Of a stretch of 64,000 nucleotides of DNA, positions 1 through 8,300 are shown piece after piece. How positions within the stretch are numbered: position 1 is the first letter of the stretch; every line of letters starts with the position of its first letter. Both the position numbers and the translations under genes were made by a program. This stretch comes from Poritiphilus flavus (GTDB lineage: Bacteria > Bacteroidota > Bacteroidia > Flavobacteriales > Flavobacteriaceae): contig NZ_WXYO01000005.1 in the NCBI RefSeq assembly GCF_009901585.1, positions 310,001-374,000 on the forward strand, in the 5' to 3' direction. The notes beneath the pieces were generated by a model. It was not told the origin of the DNA, searched no databases, and saw only the letters and a list, made by a program, of their open reading frames with translations.

Positions 1-17
1 AACTTTTCCATTCCCAT

Positions 18-230
18 TTAATTTTTCAACTTCTTTTTTAAGATACGATTAGCTATAAAAAGTGCAATTGTTATTGAAAAAAAAATTAAGGCCGTTCTGT
101 TTATGTCTTCTATATTTCTTTTCTCTCCGTAGTCTCTTAAAATATAATTTATGAGAATAATAATATCGGTCATTACTAAGACGACCAAAAAATAATATAC
201 TATTTTAGATATCGTTCTAAGAGCCATCAT
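18..230 (-). CDS. Small two-helix membrane protein, candidate immunity protein of orphan RHS tip 1
   Basis: A 70-aa protein with two hydrophobic segments (about residues 8-28 and 46-63), a charged linker between them and a Lys-rich C-terminus, so probably an inner-membrane hairpin. I recognise no family. It starts 6 bp after the stop of the RHS fragment on the same strand, the usual place for the immunity gene of a polymorphic toxin tip. Two adjacent ATG codons are possible starts. The immunity role is inferred from position only; an unrelated small membrane protein is the alternative. Only 17 bp of window lie beyond its stop. Confidence 0.6.
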   Translation of the reverse strand: MMALRTISKIVYYFLVVLVMTDIIILINYILRDYGEKRNIEDINRTALIFFSITIALFIANRILKKKLKN

Positions 231-236
231 TGATTT

Positions 237-2064
237 TTATAATTTTCTTCTTAGGTTTAAGTCTACCTTAGTATTATCTTGAGCTTGAACTCGAAAGAGC
301 CTAGGATCTTGTCTAGTACTACTTTGTCGCCTTGTGCTTGGACTCTGAACGGCTGACCTTACTTGACTTGAAACAAAATCAACTCCCTTTCCTACTGCCT
401 TTTGAACTGTCTTGTTGCCACTGATTTTCATGTTAGGAATAAATTCTTTGACTTTATCGGTAGCAACTGAAAATGAAAAGTCAACTGCAACATCGGTCAT
501 ATCTTTGTTTATACCTCCAATTTCAACACCACCCTCTGATGTTACATCAACCGTTGAAGCAACAAGAGTTTCAATTGCTTTTTCCGTTACTTTACCTCCA
601 GGGATTAATTTGGATGTGGCAAGATCTAGAGAAGCATCGAACAGATCAGCATCGCCCGCACCCTCTGTTAAAGCTGAGCCCACGTCAATATCTTCGCCTG
701 ACAAACCTTGTTCTGCAACATTAAAAGCAGTTTGAACACCCACTTGTTTCAGCAAGTTTTTTGTGATAGCTCCCTTGGTGAACAAAGCATCGGCCACCAA
801 ACCTGTAGCAATTGCGCCTCCCCCAGCATTAGCTTTGTGGATTTCCAGAAACTCTTCCTTAGTTATCTCTCCACCTAACAACTGTCTATTCCATCTATCT
901 TGATTCAAATCTGCCGAACTTTCCAATCCTTCTAATTCAGCTGCGTGGATAGGTTGGTTCGATGAGAACTGATAGGTTGTCATCCAAGAGTAATCCTCTG
1001 CCAAGGGATCCAATTGCCAGAACCTGCCAATTGAGGGGTCATGAACCCTATACTTCCATTCATAGACATCTAAACTTAAATCTTCGTTCAGTTCCTGTCC
1101 TTCAAATTTCCATTTTTGTGCTGTACTATTACCACTTGAAGATATTACCTCATTATACCCTTCATGTATCATGCCATAAGGGTAAAAATTCGACTCTTCG
1201 ATTATCTCAGAAGAAGGGTCTATACTTCCATTCCCATCAGCATCAGTATAGCTTAATCTCACGTTACCTATATTATCAACATATTGGTAAACATAATCAT
1301 AATTTCCTGAACCATCAGGTTGTACATAACCTTCTGGGTTGCTGAAGAATTGAAGGCTTCCATTTTCATAGATAAAACTTCCAGCATAGTCCGTTTTAGT
1401 AGTTACACTCCCTTCGGTCTTTGTCTTCTGCAACTTTATGCCCTCTGCATCATATATAAAGTCGATTGTACCGCTATTGGAGCCACTTACGGTTATTTTC
1501 GTGGGAACGTTTAGGTAGTTGTAATCAATATCGGTAATCCCCTTATTGGCATCGGAGGTCAAATTGCCATTAGCATCATACCAATAGTCCTGGCTGTCAG
1601 CTGTGCTGTCTTTGAAGCCATAACTGTCGTTCCCATCGTCCCGAACCTTGTAAAGCTTGTTACTTAGCTCGCTGTTGTGGTAATCATAGTCCAGCACATC
1701 CATATTGCCAAAGGAGGTGGCCCCGGCATTGGTATGCCCCTTACGGGTGAGGGTCAGGATGTTGCCGTTCTTATCGTAGGTGATATTGGAAGTGGAATAA
1801 CGGTGCGGCTGTGAGTTATCCCCAAGGTTAAACGCAGCCAGTTCCAATCGGTTCAGGGCGTCGTACTCATAGCGATACCGGCGTAAGGTATTGTCGTTGG
1901 CTGTTTTCCAGGCGGTTTCCGCGATATTGCCATTGTAAAGGGACGCACCCCCGTATTGGGTATCATTGTAATTGATCCCAAAAGCAAACAGATCACTGCC
2001 CAAACTGGAAGGATCATTGATCTGTTTGAGCCAGCCCCGGACATTGTATTTGCATTTAACTTCC
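237..2064 (-). pseudogene. 5'-truncated RHS fragment with its own C-terminal tip (orphan tip 1)
   Basis: The open frame encodes RHS/YD-repeat sequence but has no proper start: upstream it runs without an ATG to a stop near 2083, and the only in-frame start-like codon is a TTG at 2001-2003. From about 1556 to 2060 it is nearly identical to the full-length RHS gene (about 6770-7270), sharing motifs such as YRYEYDALNRLELAAFNL and YWYDANGN. It then diverges through the RHS core (YVDNIGNVRLSYTD, GRFWQLDPLAEDY). The last 227 residues or so (after ELEGLE, about 237-920) form a unique tip: helical, Ala/Gly-rich, then a basic tail (STRRQSSTRQDPRLFRVQ). This is an orphan tip cassette, probably silent unless it recombines onto a complete RHS gene. 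The tip's activity is unknown. Confidence 0.8.
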
Positions 2065-2109
2065 TGAGTCCCTGAGAGTAGTTAAATTCTGAAAAATATG
2101 TGTTTTTCC

Positions 2110-2286
2110 CTATTCTATTTCCACAACATTACGTCTTTCTCTTGACTGCACGAGCGTGACGTTCGCGCTAGCGGCGGGAAAAATTTCCAGCAGAGGAAAC
2201 GTGTCGTCCAATTGCAAGTGAAGGGTAAGCTCCGCATTGATGCGGATGCTGTACAACAAAACACCAAAGCATTTTCCGGGTTCTTT
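2110..2286 (-). other. Unidentified short coding-like remnant
   Basis: Between the two orphan RHS segments one minus-strand frame stays open for about 58 codons to a TAG at 2110-2112. The translation looks protein-like (SIRINAELTLHLQLDD, then an Arg/Glu-rich end) but has no start codon and I cannot name it. It may be the 3' end of a displaced gene or chance. The rest of 2065-2298 shows no gene. Confidence 0.25.
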
Positions 2287-2298
2287 AAAAGTAGAGCA

Positions 2299-2330
2299 GA
2301 AAAGAAACCACCTTTGGGTGGTTTCTTTTC
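2299..2330 (-). terminator. Strong hairpin terminator after the orphan-2 lipoprotein gene
   Basis: Perfect 14-bp inverted repeat, GAAAAGAAACCACC (2299-2312) and its complement (2317-2330), with a 4-nt loop. It begins 1 bp after the stop of the lipoprotein gene at 2332. On the minus strand the 3' arm is itself U-rich (TTTCTTTTC), which fits intrinsic termination and isolates this cassette from the next one. Confidence 0.8.
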
Positions 2331-2331
2331 T

Positions 2332-2841
2332 TTATTGGTTTTTATGGTGCTTAAATGTAAAATCTAATTGTTCACGATAATCTTTATCTATGTCCTTCAG
2401 GTCTCCTAAATAAAAAGTCCTTGTTGGCGATATAGAATACTCATTACCGTCGGCATCAATTTTGATGCTTTCTCCTGAAGCTCGCTCCAAATAAGCATAT
2501 ACTTTTCCATCGCCTTTATTAATCCCACTTAAGTTTTCTTTACCTTGTACCATAACAAAGGGAATTTCAGTTCTTTTCCCTTCGTCATCAACGTAAAAAA
2601 ATTGATGCTTTTGTGTACCAAAGTTTGGTTTAAATTTAGTTCTCAATACACCATCGGTAGGTATTCTATATACTCGCTTACTTTCTTCATACTCCTTTGG
2701 TGTACCATCTTCTTGATTGAAGATAATTAAGACCGCTCCTTGATAACCTTCAGGTATTAACCTAATGGTATCTTCTGCCTCTTGTGCACAACTTGCTAAG
2801 GTCAATAGAAACAACAAACAAAATGCTATTTTTTTAATCAT
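2332..2841 (-). CDS. Lipoprotein, candidate immunity protein of orphan RHS tip 2
   Basis: A 169-aa protein starting at MIKKIAFCLLFLLTLASC, a signal peptide with a lipobox Cys at about residue 18, so a membrane-anchored lipoprotein. I chose this ATG rather than in-frame upstream starts because the lipobox follows at normal distance and the ATG overlaps the RHS fragment's last codons by 8 bp (ATGATTAA), implying translational coupling. The mature part is mostly beta-strand-like with acidic patches; I recognise no family. Position directly behind an RHS tip makes it a likely periplasmic or outer-membrane immunity protein, which would fit a toxin acting in the envelope. A perfect hairpin terminator follows. 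Confidence 0.75.
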   Translation of the reverse strand: MIKKIAFCLLFLLTLASCAQEAEDTIRLIPEGYQGAVLIIFNQEDGTPKEYEESKRVYRIPTDGVLRTKFKPNFGTQKHQFFYVDDEGKRTEIPFVMVQGKENLSGINKGDGKVYAYLERASGESIKIDADGNEYSISPTRTFYLGDLKDIDKDYREQLDFTFKHHKNQ

Positions 2842-4168
2842 TTGTACTTCCAAATAATTGGTCATATAAATCTTTATGGTTCTTTTTAAATTCATCTACA
2901 GACATTGGTCCGGTTGTATCTTTGTTCCATTGCTCTAAAGATATAGTCTTATCACCAACTCTAACACCTTTAAATATTCCATCTTTATTGGTAACTATAC
3001 CAATGTTTATGTTAATCATAGGGTCGTTACTATCTCCTGCCAACGTAAAGAATGGTCCTGTATTTGGGCCTGACTGGGTTGCAAAGGTTCCTAACCAAAC
3101 AGAGTTACCCTCGGCATCAGACACAAAAGCTTCTGCATTAGGGAAGGTATCTCCACTTACTTGCCCACAAATACTTAATAGCTGGTCGCCACCATCAAGG
3201 TCGCTAACTTCAACATTTAAGTTAGTATGCACATCAATAGCCCAAGTAGGCCCTCCATCTGGCGGTACCATTGTTCCTGGCCAAGCAGGGAAAACAGCAT
3301 CATTATTGCCAAACATATGAGTCCTTAAATTATAAGGAGTAGAACCTTCATTTCTTAAGTGAGCTTCAGAATATGCCCAAGCTCCATATCTACTTGACGA
3401 GATTGAACCAAATGCTTGTGTTGTAAAAGCACCTGTATCTGTTTCAAAATTTGTAATCTGGTGTAACCTTGAAGAAGCGTAAGGATTTCTACTAAAGCTT
3501 CTATTGTCCCCGTGCCATAATCCTGCTCCAAAATGCTTGAACGGCGCAAAACTTCTCACGTGAATAATAATCGGAAACTCTCCATCAGGGTCAACAAAAA
3601 GAATAGGATTATTAAATGCATAATTGAACGGTGAGTTATTTCGCATTTTATCAGCCATTGGGTCTATACTCGTCCATCTTCCAATATCTCTCATATAACG
3701 TCTTGCACCATAATCAATCCATCCAAGATTAAGGTCTTCCTCCAACTCCTTGCCATTGTAATTCATATATTTATTTTCAACGCCGTTAACTACACTATTA
3801 TATCCTTTATGTTCAAGCCCAAAAGGATAGTAGTTGTTAATCTCTCGGATCTCAGTGGATGTCGTAATGATTCCGTCACCATTGTCATCGCCATAGGCCA
3901 ACCGAATGTTCCCTAAATGGTCTTTGTACTGGTAGATGTAATCATAGCCCCCACTACCATCGGGTTCCACATAGCCTTCCGGGTGGTTGAAGAACTGCAA
4001 AGTACTATTCTCATAGATGTAGTTCCCGCTTGGCCAACGCGCCGCCTGGCCTGTTCGCTAAAAATACCCACCGGGTATTTTCTTGACGCTCCATCCTGTC
4101 ACAGAACTTACCGAAGGTTGTTCCACTACCTTACGTAGTTTTACCCCCATAGCATCGTAAATATGAGG
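2834..4168 (-). pseudogene. 5'-truncated RHS core fragment with its own C-terminal tip (orphan tip 2)
   Basis: An intact frame covers 2834-4000; RHS homology continues upstream to about 4168 but is broken by an inserted segment (4030-4095) and has no start. The part at about 3836-4027 is nearly identical to the core of the full-length gene (YQYKDHLGNIRLAYGDDNGD, EINNYYPFGL). The core ends at the usual DPDG boundary. The following 248 residues (about 2834-3580) are unique: HVRSFAPFKHFGAGLWHGDNRSFS-like start, Gly/Asp-rich beta-type middle, and a polar end (DEFKKNHKDLYDQLFG). The GDNRSFS segment recalls DUF3238-type domains, but only from memory and weakly. The lipoprotein gene overlaps its 3' end. 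Likely a displaced, non-expressed tip cassette. Confidence 0.8.
4030..4095. repeat. Short palindromic insertion in the RHS remnant
   Basis: Where the full-length RHS gene has about 12 bp (near 6565-6577), this copy has about 66 bp of unrelated sequence. It contains a perfect palindrome, AAAATACCC (4061-4069) and GGGTATTTT (4073-4081), with a 3-nt loop. RHS homology resumes at TGTCACAGAACT (about 4096). It looks like a small insertion or replacement scar. Confidence 0.5.
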
Positions 4169-4576
4169 TAGTTATTTTCTTTTATTGCTTTTTGCTTGTC
4201 CAAAAAGCAATAGAAAAAGGACACCTTCTCCGTATGTATTTTTGCCGTTGCCCGCCTTACGGTCAGGCCGGCAAAACCAGCTCAGAAACTTCGCCATCCC
4301 AGCTTACTGCTGGGACATTACCGTTCGAAGCTTTCTTCGCCTATACTTCGGAGAAGGGTACCACATGATCTTGTAACGGTAAACCTAAGAAAAAACAAAA
4401 CGATAGCGATGCCACTGTGGTTTTAGTATAGTTATTTGTACATGTGAGTTCATACACATACTAAAACATATCAACTAGCACGTAGCCTGGCTTGGCAAGT
4501 AGTGGCTTAGCTTTACTTTCACATGGATTACATTTGTCCGCCTTCAGTGGAAATCAGTACTATTTTGTACAAGATA
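4169..4576. other. Gene-free stretch between RHS cassettes
   Basis: No coding sequence that I can support. RHS homology stops at about 4168. A short hairpin, TCCCAGC/GCTGGGA, lies at 4297-4315. The rest is AT-rich and unrecognised. It separates orphan tip 2 from the immunity gene of the full-length RHS gene and may hold remnants of earlier rearrangements. Confidence 0.5.
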
Positions 4577-5368
4577 TCACTTCACAACATATGGTATATT
4601 GAAGTATATGTTTCTGGTCTTAAAATCAATAGAATCACCCACCCCTTCCAAATGCTTTTCCACGATAATACCTCGCAGATTCATTTTTCCTTTCTCTTTA
4701 GCGAATGCATCCAAAATTATATCATGATTTCTCACCCTCAATTCTTCATTAAATCTATATTTTGTCCCGATACTATTTATAGTGTCCCATTCAATGCTGT
4801 ATTGGTTTGAAAAGTCCTTTTCTACCTTTTGCCCTTCTTTTGGCATCAAAACATAAGATTCACTTTTATATGAAAAAAGAGGTTCTTTTAAGAAAAAATG
4901 AAAGCGATTTCCTTGCCCCTGAGCAATGGTATCTTTCATTTTTAATTCAAAATAATTGCCCCCAATAGTATCTCCATCTACATTAAAAATCCAGCGCTGA
5001 TTTAAGTAGGACTTTCCATCAATTAACAAATATTCACGAATATCTTTAAGGTTACCATCTCTTTCATAGAATTTCCATTTACCTATCTTTAAACTATCTA
5101 AATAAAGCTTGCCAATCTTTCTTAAATTTCCGTTTGAATGGTAATGCATCATATGCTTCAAACTATCATCTTGGTATCTATAGATTATTTCTACCGTATC
5201 CTTATGATTCTTAAAGTATTGAAAAACCGTTTTCTTACCACTACTAAAAGAGGTTTTACTCTTTACATTGCCATTAGCAAAATACTCAACAGTAGCCGAA
5301 GATTTAGCTACCTCATTACAGCTACAAAAAATAGTACCAATTAGGAAACAAATAATTGTTCTATTCAC
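4577..5368 (-). CDS. MORN/YwqK-like lipoprotein, candidate immunity protein of the full-length RHS
   Basis: A 263-aa protein starting from GTG, with a short signal peptide and a lipobox (IGTIFCSC, Cys at about 15-17). Residues 25-115 hold MORN_2-type repeats of the form F-x-x-G-x-x-K (EYFANGNVKSKTSF, HYHSNGNLRKIGKLYLD, WKFYERDGNLKDI), as in the Bacteroidota 'YwqK family antitoxin' annotation group. The C-terminal half is unassigned. It starts 4 bp after the RHS stop, so it is co-transcribed. By position and by family habit it is the likely immunity partner of the RHS tip; this is inference. Confidence 0.75.
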   Translation of the reverse strand: MNRTIICFLIGTIFCSCNEVAKSSATVEYFANGNVKSKTSFSSGKKTVFQYFKNHKDTVEIIYRYQDDSLKHMMHYHSNGNLRKIGKLYLDSLKIGKWKFYERDGNLKDIREYLLIDGKSYLNQRWIFNVDGDTIGGNYFELKMKDTIAQGQGNRFHFFLKEPLFSYKSESYVLMPKEGQKVEKDFSNQYSIEWDTINSIGTKYRFNEELRVRNHDIILDAFAKEKGKMNLRGIIVEKHLEGVGDSIDFKTRNIYFNIPYVVK

Positions 5369-5372
5369 AACG

Positions 5373-8300
5373 TCAATTATTTACTTTTTCTGCCGAAACT
5401 GAATCAACTTGTACTCCGGGAAAAAGAGTTCCATTTAAAGCTTCTCTCTTCATACCAGTGGTATCCTTAGTACCCACTGGTCCGGCTCCTCCTTGAGCTT
5501 GCCCATCTTTCCATATGTTAATAACATATTCAGCTGTTTCTCCTACCGTATAGTTTTGAGAATCAATGGTAGTATTGCTATAAATGCCTTCCCCACTAAT
5601 CAATTTACCTAATTCACTTATGACACGCTTCACCTTTTTTGTGTCTTTGAGCCCATTTTGAATTACTTTGATCCCATTTTTGTATGCGACTCCCTTATAC
5701 TTACCAGTTATTCCTCTTAAAGCAGCTACTACTTCGTCGGGAATTTCTATGTCCTTTTCCGGGTTGTCGGATTTATTATTGGATTTATTACTATTGCCTT
5801 TCCCCCTTAATACGAACCCAGAACCTATTCTATCTGCAGAATTTCCTTGAATATTTAGATTCATCAACCATAACCAAAAACTCCATCTAAATTTAGTTAA
5901 ATCGACCTCTGTTCTTTCATAGTTTTCATGCGCAATACCACTTTCATCATAATATGTATTTGTACTAGGATCATAATAAGTGTCTCCTATATATGAAGCC
6001 CCTTCAATACCCAATGCATCTAGATCTTCTTGACTGTTTATATCAGGATCATATACGACATTTCCTGCTCCATCATCATAATACCCGGTAATACGAATAC
6101 TTCCTCCTCTAGGGGATAATCCGTCAGGATCTATGAAGTATATCGGATTATTAAATGCAAAATTATATGGACTTTGTGTAAACATAAACTCTGAAAGGGG
6201 GTCAAAGTTCATCCATCTACCTAAACTAGCGTCGTAATTCCTGGCTGAAAAGTCTAACCACTCAAGGCCTAATGCTTCCTGTTCTTCTTTTCCGTTAAAG
6301 CCATACTTATGATCCCTCCCATTCTGAATAGTACTATACCCATGGTGCTTCAATCCAAAAGGATAGTAGTTGTTAATCTCTCGGATCTCAGTGGATGCAG
6401 CAATGATTCCGTCCCCATTGTCATCGCCATAGGCCAACCGAATGTTACCCAAATGGTCTTTGTACTGGTAGATATAATCATAGCCCCCACTACTATCGGG
6501 TTCTACATAGCCTTCCGCGTGGTTAAAGAACTGCAGGTTCCCGCCCTGGTAGATAAAGTTGCCCGCATAGTCCGTTGTTGTCACAGAACTTCCATTGGTC
6601 ACCGTCTTTTTTAGTTTGGTGCCCAAAGCATCGTAAATATAGGTAATCTTTTTGCTGCTGCTGTTATCAAACTTTATTTGTACAGGTAGGTTTAAATGGT
6701 TGTAGCTGATGCCATCTGTACTACTGGTGCCAATACCTTTGTTCAGGTCGCGGACCATATTGCCATTGGCATCATACCAATAGTCCTGGCTGTCGGTGGT
6801 GCTGTCCTTGAAGCCATAATTGTCGTTGCCATCGTCCCGAACCTTGTAAAGCTTGTTACTTATCTCGCTGTTATGGTAATCATAGTCCAGCACATCCATA
6901 GTGCCAAAAGAGGTGGCCCCGGTATTGGTATGCCCCTTACGGGTCAGGGTCAGGATGTTGCCGTTCTTATCGTAGGTGATATTGGAAGTAGAATAACGGT
7001 GCGGCTGTGAGTTATCCCCAAGGTTAAAAGCGGCCAGTTCCAATCGATTCAGGGCGTCGTACTCATAACGGTATCGGCGTAAGGTATTGTCATTGGCCGT
7101 TTTCCAGGCGGTCTCAGCAATATTGCCGTTGTAAAGGGACGCTCCACCGTATTGGGTGTCGTTGTAATTGATCCCAAAAGCGAACAGATCACTGCCCAAG
7201 CTGGAAGGATCGTTGATCTGCCTGAGCCAGCCCCGGACATTGTAGCTATAGTCCACTTCCTGTAGCGGGGAAGCCAATGTATTGCCCACCTGTTTTTTGA
7301 CCAGTTGCCCCAAACCGTCATAAGTATTGTGTGCCAACAGCTCGGTATGGCTGCCCAGGGTCTGCTCTTGCTTTAAGAGCCTGCCCAGCGCATCGTAGGT
7401 AAAGGTATCGGTGGTTACAATAGCGCTATTGGTCCCTTTGGTATGGCTGGCCTTGGTTTGTTTTACCTTGCCTGTGAAGTCCAGTTCGGTCTCCACCACA
7501 TCGGTAGTACCCAGGTATTCATTCTTACTGGCAGTATAGATCTGCCTGCCTTTTTTATCATAACCACTTATGGTGGTGATCCAGTCTGCCTGCCCCGTGG
7601 TGGCTGAAGGGTCTAACACCCTTACCTTACTCACTGTTGCCAGTCCGGTGGTATTACTGGCCTTGGCCTGGCCCAGTACCGTACTTGGGACACTAAGGCT
7701 GGCAGCATCCGCATAACTGTCGTAATAATTGATCGTATGGATCTCCATATTCAGGGTATTGGGGTAGGCATTGTTGGAATACAATACCTTTTCATCGGCC
7801 AGGGTCGGGGAGCTGGTCTGGCGGGATTCGTACTGGGCTGTGGCACTGTTTGCCCCGCTTTGCAGGCTAATCCTGCTACTGGTACTACTCACCATTCCGG
7901 TATAGGCCACCCTTCCAAAGGCATCGTATTTGGTAAACAGCCATTTGCCCTGGTCTTTGAGGTTCGGATCCCGGGTCAGGATGGGCTGGTCCAGTTTGTT
8001 GTAGACGATCTCTTCCCAATCCGTAGCGGTCCCCTTTCCCGGGAGCTTCTTGGCCACCAGCCGGTTGCGGTGATCGTAAGTGTACTGGTAACAGAGTTCG
8101 GCCAGTTCGGTGGCACTCACCCCATCTGTGGTATCTACCTTGGGTGGGATCACATAGGTGAGGTTGCCGTAATGGTCGTACACATAATAGGTATCATGAG
8201 CGCCATTGTTATAGGTGCGTTTGAGGATGACACGGCCCTGTTTGTCGGTAAACTCTTCGGTGCTATGGTCCGTAGTGGAGGTGGTACTGTTGTAATTCTC

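Noticed and set aside
412-735. Plus-strand frames opposite the first RHS fragment
   Set aside because: Shadows of the RHS tip coding sequence with no independent support.
237-4168. Normal, expressed RHS genes
   Set aside because: Both segments lack proper start codons and N-terminal export signals, and homology to the complete gene stops abruptly, so they are truncated cassettes.
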